Assembly (NCBI RefSeq): GCF_000223375.1
Contig: NC_017384.1
Coordinates: forward strand, 2,172,501-2,236,500
Direction: 5' to 3'
DNA length: 64,000 nt
Origin: Ketogulonicigenium vulgare WSH-001
Lineage (GTDB): Bacteria > Pseudomonadota > Alphaproteobacteria > Rhodobacterales > Rhodobacteraceae
This document shows positions 35,189 through 55,480 of this stretch, one piece after another. Position 1 is the first letter of the stretch. Every line of letters starts with the position of its first letter. A program made the translations under genes and the position numbers. Under the pieces are notes generated by a model. The model saw only the letters and a list, made by a program, of their open reading frames with translations, was not told where the DNA came from and did no database searches.

Positions 35189-35212
35189 CTAACTGTCGAT
35201 AAGCCGATCAGC

Positions 35213-35626
35213 TTACCAGTCTTCGCGAACCACAGTGCGGGTCTTGACCGGCAGCTTCATCGCGCCCAGACGCAGCGCTTCGCGTGCGATGGTTTCGGAG
35301 ACGCCGTCGATCTCGAACAGGATGCGGCCAGGTTTAACTTTGGCTGCCCAGTATTCGATGGAACCCTTACCTTTACCCATCCGAACTTCGGTGGGCTTAC
35401 CGGTCACGGGGGTGTCCGGGAAAATACGGATCCAAACACGGCCCTGACGCTTCATGTAACGCGTGATCGCACGGCGAGCCGCCTCGATCTGACGCGCAGT
35501 GACGCGCTCGGGTTCGGTCGATTTCAGAGCGAAGGTACCGAAAGCCAGCGTCGAGCCGCCTTTCGCTTCGCCGTGAATCCGGCCTTTGTGCAGTTTGCGG
35601 AATTTAGTGCGCTTCGGTTGCAGCAT
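35213..35626 (-). CDS. rplP: 50S ribosomal protein L16
   Basis: A 137-residue protein at the A-site side of the peptidyl transferase centre: [24 protein letters not shown], then [21 protein letters not shown] and [17 protein letters not shown] are diagnostic. It follows rpsC by 12 bp and is followed by a strong terminator, whereas in most genomes rpmC follows directly. Confidence 0.97.
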   Translation of the reverse strand: MLQPKRTKFRKLHKGRIHGEAKGGSTLAFGTFALKSTEPERVTARQIEAARRAITRYMKRQGRVWIRIFPDTPVTGKPTEVRMGKGKGSIEYWAAKVKPGRILFEIDGVSETIAREALRLGAMKLPVKTRTVVREDW

Positions 35627-35638
35627 CTGCTCTACTCC

Positions 35639-36355
35639 TTAGCGATCGCCGCGGCGGCCGCCAGCGCCACGCGGAGCGGCAGTTTCCTGCGCTTCGGTGA
35701 TACGACGGTCATGTGCCTGCGGATCGTGTTCCAGGATCTCGCCCTTGAAGATCCAGACCTTGATCCCGATGATACCATAGGCGGTCTGAGCTTCAGAGAG
35801 CGCGTAATCGATGTCGGCGCGCAGGGTGTGCAGCGGCACACGGCCTTCGCGATACCATTCGGTACGGGCAATTTCTGCACCGCCCAGACGGCCAGCAACG
35901 TTCACACGGATACCCAGGGCACCCATGCGCATTGCGTTTTGCACCGCGCGCTTCATGGCACGACGGAACGAAACGCGACGCTCAAGTTGCTGTGCGATCG
36001 ACTCGCCAACCAGTGCGGCATCCAGCTCGGGCTTGCGCACTTCAACGATGTTGAGGTGCAGCTCCGAATCGGTCAGGGCCGACAGCTTCTTGCGAAGCGT
36101 CTCGATGTCAGCGCCTTTTTTGCCGATGATGACGCCCGGACGGGCGGCATGGATCGTGACGCGGCACTTTTTGTGCGGACGCTCGATCACAACATGGCTG
36201 ATGCCAGCTTGCTTGGCTTCCTTACGGACGAAGTCCTTGATCTTCAGGTCTTCGAGCAGGAGGTTGCCGTAGTCTTTGGTATCGGCGTACCAACGGCTGT
36301 CCCAGGTCCGGTTGACCTGAAGACGCATGCCGACGGGGTTAACCTTGTTACCCAT
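35639..36355 (-). CDS. rpsC: 30S ribosomal protein S3
   Basis: A 238-residue protein of the mRNA entry channel. It starts [22 protein letters not shown]; a type-2 KH domain is seen at [26 protein letters not shown] with the GKKG loop, and the C-terminal domain has [14 protein letters not shown]. The Arg/Gly-rich end is typical. Its ATG overlaps the rplV stop by one base. Confidence 0.97.
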   Translation of the reverse strand: MGNKVNPVGMRLQVNRTWDSRWYADTKDYGNLLLEDLKIKDFVRKEAKQAGISHVVIERPHKKCRVTIHAARPGVIIGKKGADIETLRKKLSALTDSELHLNIVEVRKPELDAALVGESIAQQLERRVSFRRAMKRAVQNAMRMGALGIRVNVAGRLGGAEIARTEWYREGRVPLHTLRADIDYALSEAQTAYGIIGIKVWIFKGEILEHDPQAHDRRITEAQETAAPRGAGGRRGDR

Positions 36356-36735
36356 TAGGCTTTCTCCTCGACCTGACGGACGGTAATGGTGATTTCCGAG
36401 AACGGCTTCATGATCTTGCCGAAGCGGCCACGGGCACGCGGACGACCGCGCTTCATTACCAGGTTCTTACCAACAAAGGCTTCGGCAACGATCAGGTTGT
36501 CGACGTCCAGGTTGTGGTTGTTCTCGGCGTTTGCAATCGCGGATTGCAGGCACTTCTTGACGTCCTGCGCGATACGCTTCTTCGAGAAGGTGAGGTCTGT
36601 CAGAGCCTTGTCAACCTTCTTGCCACGGATCAGACCGGCAACAAGGTTCAGTTTTTGCGGGCTCGTGCGAAGCATGCGGGCTTTCGCCATCGCTTCGTTG
36701 TCAGCCACGCGGCGGGGATTAGCTGCCTTACTCAT
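36355..36735 (-). CDS. rplV: 50S ribosomal protein L22
   Basis: A 126-residue protein whose extended loop lines the exit tunnel; that loop is [23 protein letters not shown] near the C-terminus. The core has [28 protein letters not shown]. It lies 3 bp after rpsS and overlaps rpsC by one base. The loop has the normal length, with no deletion of the kind linked to macrolide resistance. Confidence 0.97.
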   Translation of the reverse strand: MSKAANPRRVADNEAMAKARMLRTSPQKLNLVAGLIRGKKVDKALTDLTFSKKRIAQDVKKCLQSAIANAENNHNLDVDNLIVAEAFVGKNLVMKRGRPRARGRFGKIMKPFSEITITVRQVEEKA

Positions 36736-36738
36736 GAC

Positions 36739-37017
36739 TTATTTCCGCTTCGCTTTTTTGTCCGCAGCGTGCCCGTAGTAGGTACGGGTCGGCGAATATT
36801 CACCAAACTTTTGGCCGATCATTTCTTCGGTGACAGCAACGGGGATATGCTTATGCCCGTTGTAGACGCCGAACGTCAGGCCGACGAATTGCGGCAGGAT
36901 TGTCGAACGACGCGACCAGATCTTGATCACTTCGCTACGGCCAGATTGACGCGAAGCTTCGGCTTTTTTCAGCACGTAAGCGTCAACAAAAGGGCCTTTC
37001 CAAACAGAACGAGCCAT
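36739..37017 (-). CDS. rpsS: 30S ribosomal protein S19
   Basis: A 92-residue head protein: [50 protein letters not shown] and the closing [21 protein letters not shown] match S19 fully. It is 3 bp after rplB and 3 bp before rplV. Confidence 0.97.
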   Translation of the reverse strand: MARSVWKGPFVDAYVLKKAEASRQSGRSEVIKIWSRRSTILPQFVGLTFGVYNGHKHIPVAVTEEMIGQKFGEYSPTRTYYGHAADKKAKRK

Positions 37018-37020
37018 GGA

Positions 37021-37860
37021 TTAGCGCCCCTTCTTGGCGTGACGCGAACGAAGGATAAGCTTCGACGACGCCTTGTTCTTGTTACGGGTACGGGTACCCT
37101 TGGTGCCCTTACCCCACGGGGTAACCGGGTGACGGCCACCCGAGGTGCGACCTTCACCACCACCGTGCGGGTGGTCGATCGGGTTCATCGAGACACCGCG
37201 AACGGTCGGACGGACGCCCATGTGGCGCTTACGACCGGCTTTACCCAGGTTCTGGTTCGAGTTGTCGGGGTTCGACACGGCACCGACGGTGGCCATGCAT
37301 TCCTGACGCACCAGACGCAGCTCGCCCGAGGACAGGCGGATCTGAGCGTAGCCGCCATCGCGGCCGACGAATTGAGCGTAGGTGCCTGCAGCGCGCGCCA
37401 ATTGGCCGCCCTTGCCGGCTTTCAGCTCGACGTTGTGAACGATCGTACCGATCGGCATGCCCGAGAAGGGCATCGCGTTACCGGGTTTCACGTCGGTTTT
37501 AGCGCCAGCAACCACTTGGTCACCCACAGCCAAACGCTGCGGAGCCAGGATATATGCTTGCTCGCCATCTTCATATTTGATCAGCGCGATGAATGCAGTC
37601 CGGTTCGGATCGTATTCGATCCGCTCAACGGTGGCTGCAACGTCGAACTTACGACGCTTAAAATCCACAATGCGGTACAGACGCTTTGCGCCACCGCCTT
37701 TGTGCCACATCGTGACGCGTCCGGTATTGTTCCGGCCACCCGACTTGGTCAGGCCCTCGGTGAGGGTCTTGACAGGGCGACCTTTCCAAAGCTCCGAACG
37801 GTCGATCAGAACCAGCCCACGCTGGCCAGGCGTCGTCGGTTTATACGACTTCAATGCCAT
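37021..37860 (-). CDS. rplB: 50S ribosomal protein L2
   Basis: A 279-residue, nearly universal protein required for subunit association and peptidyl transferase assembly. It has [23 protein letters not shown], the SH3-like middle, and the catalytic-centre segment [24 protein letters not shown]. It follows rplW by 122 bp that carry a strong hairpin, the largest gap in the S10 cluster apart from rplP-rpmC. Confidence 0.97.
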   Translation of the reverse strand: MALKSYKPTTPGQRGLVLIDRSELWKGRPVKTLTEGLTKSGGRNNTGRVTMWHKGGGAKRLYRIVDFKRRKFDVAATVERIEYDPNRTAFIALIKYEDGEQAYILAPQRLAVGDQVVAGAKTDVKPGNAMPFSGMPIGTIVHNVELKAGKGGQLARAAGTYAQFVGRDGGYAQIRLSSGELRLVRQECMATVGAVSNPDNSNQNLGKAGRKRHMGVRPTVRGVSMNPIDHPHGGGEGRTSGGRHPVTPWGKGTKGTRTRNKNKASSKLILRSRHAKKGR

Positions 37861-37933
37861 GCTTCTGTCTTCCGTTTGCTTTGCGGGCAGTCATGCCCGA
37901 CACGTGAAGGGCCCCGAAGGTCCCGTTAGGCGT

Positions 37934-37967
37934 AAAAGCTGCGGCCGGGAACGAATCCCGGCCGCAG
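37934..37967 (-). terminator. terminator-like hairpin between rplW and rplB
   Basis: CTGCGGCCGGGA and TCCCGGCCGCAG form a 12 bp perfect stem with a 5-base loop (37939-37967), followed after one C by TTTT (37934-37937). It lies 15 bp past the rplW stop in a 122 bp gap. With no good promoter seen before rplB, I favour attenuation or mRNA stabilisation over full termination. Confidence 0.6.
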
Positions 37968-37982
37968 AATGGGCAGTCCCTA

Positions 37983-38279
37983 TTAGAGACCGGTGGAAAC
38001 GTCAATGGTGTTACCCTCAACCAGGGTAACATAGGCTTTCTTGACGTCTTTGCGCGTGCCGAGTTGGCCGCGGAAACGCTTGACCTTGCCTTTGGTGATG
38101 GTCGTGTTCACGGCCTTCACCTTGACGCCGAACAGGGCTTCAACAGCGCCCTTGATCTGCGGCTTGGTCGCGTCGATCGCAACTTCGAAAACAACAGCGT
38201 TCGATTCCGACGCCAGCGTTGCTTTTTCAGTGATGATCGGCTTGCGGATCACATCGTACTGTTCGGGTTTGGCGGTCAT
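37983..38279 (-). CDS. rplW: 50S ribosomal protein L23
   Basis: A 98-residue exit-tunnel protein that docks SRP and trigger factor: [52 protein letters not shown] is diagnostic, followed by the [23 protein letters not shown] loop. It overlaps rplD by 4 bp and is followed by a strong hairpin. Confidence 0.97.
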   Translation of the reverse strand: MTAKPEQYDVIRKPIITEKATLASESNAVVFEVAIDATKPQIKGAVEALFGVKVKAVNTTITKGKVKRFRGQLGTRKDVKKAYVTLVEGNTIDVSTGL

Positions 38280-38896
38280 TTCAGACGTGCCTCCAGAGCT
38301 TCGACAGCCGCTTTGGTGAGCACCAGAGTGTCACTGCGCAGGATGTCGTAGACGTTCGCACCCATCGAGGGCAGAATGTCCAGGTTAGCGATGTTGCGCG
38401 CAGCGCGGGCAAAGCCCTCATCAACGGCAGCGCCGTCGATCACAAGCGCACGCTTCCAGCCCAGGTTCGACAGCTGCTTTGCCAGCAGTGCGGTCTTGGC
38501 TTCAGCGACGGTTGCAGCTTCGATCACAACCAGCTCGCCTGCTTTGGCTTTCGCCGACAGGGCGTGCTTCAGACCCAAAGCGCGGAACTTTTTGGTCAGG
38601 TCATGCTCGTGCGAACGCGGGGTCGGGCCTTTGTAGACACCACCGTGACGGAAGATCGGTGCCTTTTTGGAACCGTGACGTGCGCCACCGGTGCCTTTTT
38701 GGCGGTAGATCTTCTTGGTCGAGTAGCTGACTTCCGACTTGCCCAGGACCTTGTGGGTACCTTGTTGGGCACGCGCACGCTGCCAACGCACCAGACGGTG
38801 CAGAATGTCTGCACGCGGCTCTAGCGCGAAGATCGCGTCGTTGAGTTCGACGGAACCGGCGGCGCCGCCGTCGAGATTGATCGCATCAATCTTCAT
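38276..38896 (-). CDS. rplD: 50S ribosomal protein L4
   Basis: A 206-residue protein with an extended loop in the exit tunnel: [41 protein letters not shown]. The globular part holds [15 protein letters not shown]. In E. coli L4 represses the S10 operon; no L4-type leader could be judged here by eye. It overlaps rplC and rplW by 4 bp each. Confidence 0.97.
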   Translation of the reverse strand: MKIDAINLDGGAAGSVELNDAIFALEPRADILHRLVRWQRARAQQGTHKVLGKSEVSYSTKKIYRQKGTGGARHGSKKAPIFRHGGVYKGPTPRSHEHDLTKKFRALGLKHALSAKAKAGELVVIEAATVAEAKTALLAKQLSNLGWKRALVIDGAAVDEGFARAARNIANLDILPSMGANVYDILRSDTLVLTKAAVEALEARLK

Positions 38897-39606
38897 TGTT
38901 CGCCTCCTTCAACGGCGACAGCCGTGTCACGCAAAGCTGCGGGGAACGCGATGTTCTCTGCGGGCTTTTTCTTGACGGCATCTTTGATGGTGACCCAGCC
39001 ACCCTTGTTACCCGGGACAGCGCCCTTCACCATGACCAGACCACGGGTCGAGTCGGTGCGGATAACTTGCAGGTTTTGCGTGGTGACGCGGGCCGAACCC
39101 ATGTGACCAGCCATCTTCTTACCTTTGAAGATGCGGCCAGGATCCTGACACTGACCCACCGAACCGTGCGAGCGGTGCGAGACCGACACACCGTGCGATG
39201 CACGCAGACCGCCAAAGTTGTGGCGCTTCATAACACCGGCAAAGCCCTTACCGATCGAAGTGCCCGAGATGTCGACGAACTGGCCGGCAACATAATGGTC
39301 AGCAATGATCTCGGCACCAACGGGAATCAGATTCTCGGGGGTGACGCGGAACTCAGCCAGCTTACGCTTGGGCTCAACCTTAGCAGCGGCAAAGTGACCG
39401 CGCATGGGTTGGGTGACATTCTTGGCCTTGGCGGTGCCAGCACCCAGCTGAACGGCGGTGTAGCCATCCTTCTCGACGGTGCGCTGTGCAACAACCTGCA
39501 GGTTTTCGAATTGCAAAACGGTAACCGGAACCTGACGGCCGTCCTCAAGGAACAGACGGGTCATGCCGATTTTCTTGGCGATCGTACCAGAACGCAGATT
39601 AGTCAT
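38893..39606 (-). CDS. rplC: 50S ribosomal protein L3
   Basis: A 237-residue early-assembly protein reaching the peptidyl transferase centre. Blocks are [66 protein letters not shown] and [14 protein letters not shown]. It starts 12 bp after rpsJ and overlaps rplD by 4 bp. The C-terminal tail of ~35 residues extends beyond the E. coli length, as is common in this order. Confidence 0.97.
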   Translation of the reverse strand: MTNLRSGTIAKKIGMTRLFLEDGRQVPVTVLQFENLQVVAQRTVEKDGYTAVQLGAGTAKAKNVTQPMRGHFAAAKVEPKRKLAEFRVTPENLIPVGAEIIADHYVAGQFVDISGTSIGKGFAGVMKRHNFGGLRASHGVSVSHRSHGSVGQCQDPGRIFKGKKMAGHMGSARVTTQNLQVIRTDSTRGLVMVKGAVPGNKGGWVTIKDAVKKKPAENIAFPAALRDTAVAVEGGEQ

Positions 39607-39618
39607 GTTCTACGCTCC

Positions 39619-39933
39619 TTAGACCTTGATCTCGACATCAACGCCAGCAGCCAGGTCGAGCTTCATCAGCGCGTCCACGGTTTGCGGGGTCGGGTCGACG
39701 ATATCCAGAAGACGCTTGTGCGTGCGGATCTCGAACTGGTCGCGCGACTTCTTGTCGATGTGCGGACCACGAAGAACCGTGAACTTCTCGATTTTGTTGG
39801 GAAGCGGGATCGGTCCGCGGACCGATGCACCCGTACGCTTCGCGGTCGATACGATCTCAGCCGTGCTGGCATCCAGCACGCGGTAATCGAACGCCTTGAG
39901 GCGGATGCGAATGGTTTGGCTCGAAGATGCCAT
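39619..39933 (-). CDS. rpsJ: 30S ribosomal protein S10 (NusE)
   Basis: A 104-residue protein of the 30S head and also the NusE antitermination factor that binds NusB and Nus[61 protein letters not shown] is diagnostic. I start at the ATG at 39933 with GAAAGGCAC upstream. It is the first gene after tuf, 153 bp downstream, with a perfect 10 bp inverted repeat in the gap. Confidence 0.97.
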   Translation of the reverse strand: MASSSQTIRIRLKAFDYRVLDASTAEIVSTAKRTGASVRGPIPLPNKIEKFTVLRGPHIDKKSRDQFEIRTHKRLLDIVDPTPQTVDALMKLDLAAGVDVEIKV

Positions 39934-40013
39934 TTTAGTGCCTTTCGCGGCTATAGGTTGAGAGGTGAGTGGGCGGGATTGCACAGCCACATCGAACCTA
40001 AATTCGTATGCGC

Positions 40014-40038
40014 ACAGGGCGGGTTTTTCCCGCCCTGT
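40014..40038. other. perfect inverted repeat between tuf and rpsJ
   Basis: ACAGGGCGGG and CCCGCCCTGT form perfect 10 bp arms with a 5-base A/T loop, about 50 bp past the tuf stop. On the minus strand a consensus TTGACA overlaps the start of the first arm (40036-40041), but I see no -10 at the right distance. No T-tract follows the stem. It could be a tuf 3' stabiliser or an S10 leader element. Confidence 0.5.
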
Positions 40039-40084
40039 CAAGACCCCTTTTACGGGGCAGTCTCAGAAACCGTCAAAAAGTGAC

Positions 40085-41269
<1,185 letters not shown>

Positions 41270-41348
41270 CCTTCAGAGATTTGGTCAGGCGGCTAGGCGC
41301 CGATTTCCAATGGGGTCAGACGGGCCGTTGCCGGCCCGCCCCGCCTGA

Positions 41349-43466
41349 TCAGGCGTATTTCTTCTGGATCTCTTGCGAGATGTTCTCCGGCACGGCCTCA
41401 TAGTGGTCGAACAGCATCGTGAACTGCGCACGGCCCGAGGACATCGAGCGCAGGTTGTTGATGTAGCCGAACATATTGGCCAGCGGGACCATCGCGTTGA
41501 TCACGATCGCATTGCCGCGGGTATCTTGGCCTTGGACCATACCGCGACGCGAGGTCAGATCGCCGATGATCGACCCGGTGTATTCATCGGGCGTCACAAC
41601 TTCGACCTTCATCACCGGCTCGAGCAGCTTCGCGCCAGCTTTCTTCAGGCCTTCGCGCATTGCTGCACGGGTGGCGATTTCGAAAGCCAGAACCGACGAG
41701 TCGACGTCGTGGTAAGCACCGTCAACCAGCGCAACCTTGAAGTCGATAACCGGGAAGCCTGCCAGCGGACCCGAGTCCATGACCGACTTGATGCCCTTCT
41801 CGACGCCGGGGATGTATTCTTTGGGAACAGCACCACCAACGATCTTCGATTCGAACGAGTAACCTTCGCCCGGCTCGGTCGGACGGATCTCGAGTTTGAC
41901 GCGCGCGAATTGGCCGGTACCACCGGTTTGCTTCTTGTGCGTGTAGTCCAGATCTGCCGGGCCCGAGATGGTTTCGCGATAGGCCACTTGCGGCGCACCG
42001 ATGTTCGCCTCGACCTTGAATTCGCGACGCATACGGTCGACCAGAATGTCGAGGTGCAGCTCGCCCATGCCCTTCATGATCGTCTGACCGGACTCGAGGT
42101 CGGTTTCGACGCGGAAGGACGGGTCTTCAGCAGCCAAGCGTTGCAGGGCCAGGCCCATCTTCTCTTGGTCAGCTTTCGACTTGGGTTCGACAGCGATCTC
42201 GATCACGGGCTCGGGGAAGGTCATGGTTTCCAGAACCACCGGGTTGGCCGGATCACACAGGGTGTCGCCCGTGGTGGTTTCTTTCAGACCTGCCAGCGCG
42301 ATAATGTCGCCAGCGAACGCTTCGTCGATCTCTTCGCGGTTGATCGCGTGCATCATCATCATACGACCGACGCGCTCGCGCTTGCCTTTGGTCGAGTTGA
42401 TGAGCTGATCGCCCTTCTTCAGAACGCCCGAGTAGATACGGGTGAACGTCAGCGAGCCAACAAAGGGGTCGTTCATGATCTTGAACGCCAGCGCCGAGAA
42501 GGGCTGCGCATCATCCGCCGAACGGGGGATGTTACGAATTTCTTCTTCGTCGCCCGGTTTGAAGCCCATGTAAGCGGGAACATCAAGGGGACCGGGAAGG
42601 TAGTCGATCACAGCGTTGAGCAGCGGCTGAACGCCTTTGTTCTTGAACGCCGAACCAGCCAGAACCGGAACGAAGGCCATCGCCAGCGTACCCTTGCGGA
42701 TCAGCTTGCGCAGCTCGTCGGTCGAGGGCTCGTTGCCTTCGAGATAGGCTTCCATCGCAGCGTCGTCCATCTCGACAGCCAGTTCAACCAGCGTGGCGCG
42801 ACGGGTTTCAGCTTCGTCTTTCAGCTCGTCACGGATCGGACGGTGAACCCAGCTTGCGCCCAGGTCTTCACCTTCCCAAACCCATTCTTCCATAGTCAGC
42901 AGGTCGACAATGCCTTCCAGCTTGTCTTCGGCACCGATCGGGAACGCAACCGGCGCAGGCGTTGCGCCCGTGCGGTCTTTGATCATGTCGAGACATTTTT
43001 GGAAGTCGGCGCCGATCTTGTCCATCTTGTTGACGAACACGATCCGCGGCACCTTGTAGCGGTCAGCCTGACGCCACACGGTTTCGGTCTGCGGCTCGAC
43101 ACCAGCGTTGGCGTCCAGCAGAGCAACCGCACCATCGAGAACCGCCAGCGAACGCTCGACTTCAATGGTGAAGTCCACGTGTCCGGGGGTGTCGATGATG
43201 TTGAAGCGGTGCTTCTCCGAGATCGGGTCTTTACCGTTGTAGGTCTGTTCCCAGAACGTCGTCGTCGCAGCCGAGGTAATGGTGATACCCCGTTCTTGCT
43301 CTTGCTCCATCCAGTCCATGGTCGCGGCGCCGTCATGGACTTCGCCGATCTTGTGGGACTTGCCGGTGTAATACAGGATGCGCTCAGTCGTCGTGGTTTT
43401 ACCCGCGTCGATGTGCGCCATAATCCCGAAGTTGCGGTAGAGGTTCAGCGGATAATCGCGTGCCAT
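41349..43466 (-). CDS. fusA: elongation factor G
   Basis: Drives translocation of tRNA and mRNA. The 705-residue protein has G1 AHIDAGKT at 17-24, G3 DTPGHVDF at 92-99, G4 NKMD at 146-149, and domains II-V ending in IQKKYA. Its length equals E. coli EF-G. It lies 12 bp after rpsG and 86 bp before tuf in the canonical str order. Only one fusA copy is present in the window. Confidence 0.98.
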   Translation of the reverse strand: MARDYPLNLYRNFGIMAHIDAGKTTTTERILYYTGKSHKIGEVHDGAATMDWMEQEQERGITITSAATTTFWEQTYNGKDPISEKHRFNIIDTPGHVDFTIEVERSLAVLDGAVALLDANAGVEPQTETVWRQADRYKVPRIVFVNKMDKIGADFQKCLDMIKDRTGATPAPVAFPIGAEDKLEGIVDLLTMEEWVWEGEDLGASWVHRPIRDELKDEAETRRATLVELAVEMDDAAMEAYLEGNEPSTDELRKLIRKGTLAMAFVPVLAGSAFKNKGVQPLLNAVIDYLPGPLDVPAYMGFKPGDEEEIRNIPRSADDAQPFSALAFKIMNDPFVGSLTFTRIYSGVLKKGDQLINSTKGKRERVGRMMMMHAINREEIDEAFAGDIIALAGLKETTTGDTLCDPANPVVLETMTFPEPVIEIAVEPKSKADQEKMGLALQRLAAEDPSFRVETDLESGQTIMKGMGELHLDILVDRMRREFKVEANIGAPQVAYRETISGPADLDYTHKKQTGGTGQFARVKLEIRPTEPGEGYSFESKIVGGAVPKEYIPGVEKGIKSVMDSGPLAGFPVIDFKVALVDGAYHDVDSSVLAFEIATRAAMREGLKKAGAKLLEPVMKVEVVTPDEYTGSIIGDLTSRRGMVQGQDTRGNAIVINAMVPLANMFGYINNLRSMSSGRAQFTMLFDHYEAVPENISQEIQKKYA

Positions 43467-43478
43467 GGATGGACTTCC

Positions 43479-43952
<474 letters not shown>

Positions 43953-43958
43953 TCAACC

Positions 43959-44330
43959 TCACTTCGGACGCTTGGCGCCGTATTTCGAACGGCGTTGCTT
44001 ACGGTTCTTGACGCCTTGGGTATCCAAAACGCCGCGCAGGATGTGGTAACGCACACCCGGCAAGTCTTTTACACGGCCGCCGCGGATCAGCACGACCGAG
44101 TGTTCTTGCAGGTTATGGCTTTCACCCGGAATATAGCTGATGACTTCGAAGCTATTGGTCAGGCGCACTTTGGCGACCTTACGCATAGCCGAGTTCGGCT
44201 TTTTCGGGGTGGTGGTGTAAACGCGCGTGCAAACGCCACGTTTTTGCGGGCACCCTTCCAGGTGCTGCGACTTAGACTTGGTCACTTTCGGCTGCCGCGG
44301 TTTGCGGATCAGCTGTTGGATCGTTGGCAT
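43959..44330 (-). CDS. rpsL: 30S ribosomal protein S12
   Basis: A 123-residue decoding-centre protein: [42 protein letters not shown] and [18 protein letters not shown]. Lysines at 43 and 88, the usual sites of streptomycin-resistance changes, are wild type. I start at the ATG at 44330, with GGGGAA upstream; the long frame to 44438 is leader. A near-consensus promoter lies ~230 bp upstream. Confidence 0.97.
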   Translation of the reverse strand: MPTIQQLIRKPRQPKVTKSKSQHLEGCPQKRGVCTRVYTTTPKKPNSAMRKVAKVRLTNSFEVISYIPGESHNLQEHSVVLIRGGRVKDLPGVRYHILRGVLDTQGVKNRKQRRSKYGAKRPK

Positions 44331-44558
44331 TGGGCTGTGTTCCCCGCTTCCTAACACTTGTGTGCGGCCCCGAAGGTCCGCGGTTTCTATCGGATGCCCT
44401 GCGGCACCCGCAAAGCACAAAAGGCCCGCACTGTTCACGCTACCTGCAGAACAATGCGGTGGGTCTCGCAGAGGATGGGAGCTTTGCCAGCCCGCATCAT
44501 GACCTTAGACTATCCCTATGTCCCCACAGGGCACATTGCGCCCTTAGGTTCACGGCGG

Positions 44559-44587
44559 TCTATAGGCAGAGTCGCTTGGGCTGTCAA
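44559..44587 (-). promoter_or_regulatory. promoter of the str operon (rpsL)
   Basis: Minus-strand TTGACA (44582-44587), a 17 bp spacer and TATAGA (44559-44564): the best promoter match in the window. The -35 overlaps the stop codon of the upstream EamA gene. It leaves a leader of about 220 bases before rpsL that shows no gene but several GC-rich short repeats. Confidence 0.75.
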
Positions 44588-45489
44588 CCCGCCCCCAAGC
44601 GCGCGCCTGCATCCAGCGCGCGGGCGATACGTTGCTCGACCCAAAGGGACATCAACCCACTGGCTACCACGATGGTTGCGCCCAAAAGTGTCCAGATATC
44701 AGGGAAGATACCAAAGACCATGACGCTGGCGATGATCATCGTCAAAAGGCTGGTATAGCGGAACGGCGCGACAAAACTGATGTCCCCTACCCGCACACCG
44801 GCCAGCGTCCCGACATAACCGCCGGCGATGCCGACAACGGCAATGGTCAGCAACAGCGAATCATGCGCGGGCATCGGCACGAATGGCGTGCCGAACGCCG
44901 CGATCAGCGCCGACAGCGTCACCCCGGCCGCGCCAATGAATGACGCATAAACCGTCGGGATCTGCTCCGACATTTTGCGCGAGGCCAGATCGCGCAACGC
45001 GACGCTGATCACCGACAACACGACCAGCAACGCATACCATGAAAAAGCCGAGCCGCCGGGCCGGATGATGACCATCACGCCAAAGAATCCAACGATGATG
45101 ACGGCAATACGCGCGGCGGATAGACGCTCGCCCAGAAACAGCGCGGCACCAAGGGTGACGACCAGCGGCAAGGCCTGCAAGATCGCCAAAGCATCGGCGT
45201 AATTCATGCTGAACAGCGCAGTCAGAAATAGCCAGGCGGCGCCCACCTCGCCCATCACGCGCAGGAACATGAACCAGGCATCACGCGGACTGATTTTCAG
45301 GCGAAAATAGCCGCGCAAAAGACAGACACCGCCCAGCAACAGCATCACACCCAAGCCCCGCAGCAATAACAGTTGAAACAGGGGATAGGTGCCGCCCAGC
45401 ACCTTCATGACCGTGTCCGAGGCCGCAAATGACGCCATGCCCGCAGCCATCAACCCCGCGCCGCGCAGGTTGCTTTTCATATCCGCCAT
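44584..45489 (-). CDS. EamA/DMT-family transporter
   Basis: A 301-residue inner-membrane protein with about ten hydrophobic segments in two EamA repeats; the first repeat ends around ALFLGERLSAARIAVIIVGFFGVMVIIRPG, the classic EamA closing motif. DMT exporters or importers carry amino acids, riboflavin, S-adenosylmethionine and similar solutes; the substrate here is unknown. It lies 18 bp after the putative rhamnosyl transferase gene. The pair is an insertion in the usual rpoC-rpsL neighbourhood. Confidence 0.88.
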   Translation of the reverse strand: MADMKSNLRGAGLMAAGMASFAASDTVMKVLGGTYPLFQLLLLRGLGVMLLLGGVCLLRGYFRLKISPRDAWFMFLRVMGEVGAAWLFLTALFSMNYADALAILQALPLVVTLGAALFLGERLSAARIAVIIVGFFGVMVIIRPGGSAFSWYALLVVLSVISVALRDLASRKMSEQIPTVYASFIGAAGVTLSALIAAFGTPFVPMPAHDSLLLTIAVVGIAGGYVGTLAGVRVGDISFVAPFRYTSLLTMIIASVMVFGIFPDIWTLLGATIVVASGLMSLWVEQRIARALDAGARLGAG

Positions 45490-45507
45490 GATCCACCCAT
45501 TACGGGC

Positions 45508-46341
45508 CTAGGAAAGCTCTGCCGCCTTCAGCGCAGCGGCCAGATTGGCCCGCTCTATGGCAAAGCGTGCAATCAGCGTCTCGTCAAGGTCGATTTCAAC
45601 AATCTCCCACGGCAGACCGCGCTGGCCGCTTGCGTTCGAATCGTTCTGGCCATGCACGCCGCGCACGAACATCACATCATCCTCTTGGCTAAGGACCGTC
45701 ATCCGGCCGGCCAGTTTATGATGTGCGAAACGAAACAGATCCGCGCGGCGGTGCGGGCCAAAGATGAGCGCAAGGCCCGCCGTCGCAAGTTGCATGATAC
45801 GCGGATCGAGCGGCGCGCCGTCATCAGCGCCCTGCTCTAGCACCATGCCGCGCGTGTAATCCAGTGCCAGCATCCGGTTGCGCGCCCAAAAGCGCTGCAG
45901 ATCAGGGCCAAAATCCAGGCGCAAGCGTTCGACATAATCCAGCGCGACAGCGTCATCGTCATCCAGACGGGTCAGCGCGTAATGGGTCGCCCCCTCGATC
46001 GGGGCAAGATCGGTCATCGCCTGATGGCAGGCATCGCGGTGACGCATTGGCGGCAGTTGCATGATCACGGCCTGCGGCACATCGGCCAGCAGCGCCCGCA
46101 GCTTTTCCAGCGCCCAATCAGGCAGGCTGTCGCCGGTCATCAGCAAAAAGGTAAAGTTGGGATCGGTCTGATAACGGATCGCCGGCAGGGTTACATGTTC
46201 AAACCATGCGAAACGCTGCAGCAGCCGCTTGCGATCATAAAGAAAGGCCGCACGGGCCTCGAGGCTTTCGTGTTCAACCTGAAAACCGCCATCTCCCAGA
46301 TAAGAGAACCGGCACACAAAGGTTACAGCAAGTGAGATCAT
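45508..46341 (-). CDS. putative rhamnosyl transferase family protein
   Basis: A 277-residue protein that looks like the putative rhamnosyl transferase family (PF11316, by recollection). It starts MISLAVTFVCRFSYLGDGGFQ, has RFAWFEHVTLPAIRYQTDPNFTFLLMTGD, and carries the acidic RLDDDDA motif at 125-131, expected to bind a metal-nucleotide sugar. No membrane segment or signal peptide is apparent. It begins only ~20 bp after the rpoC terminator hairpin and shares its strand with EamA downstream. The real acceptor and sugar are unknown. Confidence 0.75.
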   Translation of the reverse strand: MISLAVTFVCRFSYLGDGGFQVEHESLEARAAFLYDRKRLLQRFAWFEHVTLPAIRYQTDPNFTFLLMTGDSLPDWALEKLRALLADVPQAVIMQLPPMRHRDACHQAMTDLAPIEGATHYALTRLDDDDAVALDYVERLRLDFGPDLQRFWARNRMLALDYTRGMVLEQGADDGAPLDPRIMQLATAGLALIFGPHRRADLFRFAHHKLAGRMTVLSQEDDVMFVRGVHGQNDSNASGQRGLPWEIVEIDLDETLIARFAIERANLAAALKAAELS

Positions 46342-46358
46342 CAAAAGACCCGGATGGG

Positions 46359-46383
46359 AAAAAGGCCCCCGTTTCCAGGGGCC
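46359..46383 (-). terminator. intrinsic terminator after rpoC
   Basis: GGCCCC and GGGGCC close a stem with a 7-base loop (46364-46383), and five Ts follow on the minus strand (46359-46363). It lies 8 bp past the rpoC stop and ends the rpoBC unit just before the glycosyltransferase gene. Confidence 0.8.
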
Positions 46384-46390
46384 CTTTATT

Positions 46391-50584
<4,194 letters not shown>

Positions 50585-50623
50585 TTCACATTCCTTGAAT
50601 GAGGGCGCGGGGTGAGAGAGGCG

Positions 50624-50641
50624 GTAAGGGGGATGACCCCC

Positions 50642-50645
<4 letters not shown>
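50624..50645. other. perfect palindrome over the rpoB stop codon
   Basis: GTAAGGGGG and CCCCCTTAC form 9 bp arms around a 4-base loop; the rpoB stop (50642-50644) lies inside one arm. No T-tract follows. Translating ribosomes finishing rpoB would melt it, which could tie rpoC expression or RNA processing to rpoB translation. Confidence 0.55.
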
Positions 50646-54787
<4,142 letters not shown>

Positions 54788-54941
54788 GTGCGTCGTCACC
54801 TTTCGATCTCTGAGCAAGCGGGCCGTCGGGCATCGGCGCGCGCCCATGGAGAAATGGGGGTTCAGGTCTATTCATGGCAGCCTTCCCAAGGGCTGCCTCC
54901 CGACCTGTGGAACCTGCCCAGGGCGATGGTTCGATACCTTT

Positions 54942-54971
54942 ATGGTAGAACCACCCTCCAAGACAGGTCAA
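54942..54971 (-). promoter_or_regulatory. candidate promoter upstream of rpoB
   Basis: Minus-strand TTGACC (54966-54971) and TACCAT (54942-54947) with an 18 bp spacer lie ~155 bp upstream of rpoB, immediately after a 12 bp stem-loop. A GGCAGCC/GGCTGCC repeat is also present in the leader near 54870-54895. It would allow rpoBC to be expressed partly apart from rplJL. Confidence 0.45.
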
Positions 54972-55000
54972 GCTGGGCTCGCAACATGTGCGAACCCAGC
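54972..55000 (-). other. attenuator-like stem-loop between rplL and rpoB
   Basis: GCTGGGTTCGCA and TGCGAGCCCAGC pair over 12 bp with one G-T pair and a 5-base loop, 37 bp after the rplL stop. There is no T-tract. Enterobacteria have an attenuator and RNase III site in the same gap; the function here is inferred from position. Confidence 0.5.
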
Positions 55001-55037
55001 CTGAAAATCAAGAAGCCATTGAGGCCTCGCGCACGGA

Positions 55038-55409
55038 TTAGGCCAGTTCGACCTTGGCGCCAGCTTCTTCCAGCTTCTTCTTGATTTCTTCAGCTTCAGC
55101 CTTAGCTGCGCCTTCTTTAACTTTGCCGCCAGCTTCGACCAGGTCTTTAGCTTCTTTCAGGCCCAGACCGGTGATTGCACGAACTTCTTTGATCACGTTG
55201 ATCTTGTTCGCGCCGGCGTCTTTCAGGACGACGTCAAATTCGGTCTTTTCTTCAGCAGCTTCGCCAGCAGCAGCCGGGCCAGCCATGACGACGGCGCCAC
55301 CAGCGGCGGGCTCGATGCCGTATTCGTCTTTCAGGATTTGCTTCAGTTCTTGAGCTTGCAGAAGCGTCAGTGCGACGATTTCTTCAGCGAGTTTCTTCAG
55401 ATCAGCCAT
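55038..55409 (-). CDS. rplL: 50S ribosomal protein L7/L12
   Basis: The 123-residue stalk protein that recruits translation GTPases. The N-terminal dimer domain is followed by an Ala/Gly-rich hinge (about 39-55) and the C-terminal domain [39 protein letters not shown]. It lies 71 bp after rplJ in the universal rplJ-rplL order. Confidence 0.97.
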   Translation of the reverse strand: MADLKKLAEEIVALTLLQAQELKQILKDEYGIEPAAGGAVVMAGPAAAGEAAEEKTEFDVVLKDAGANKINVIKEVRAITGLGLKEAKDLVEAGGKVKEGAAKAEAEEIKKKLEEAGAKVELA

Positions 55410-55480
55410 TTTATGCTTCCCGTTCGTATTAGATGTGTTCCAACGTCAGGCCGTTCAAGGCCCAAAAGACATCGGATTGC

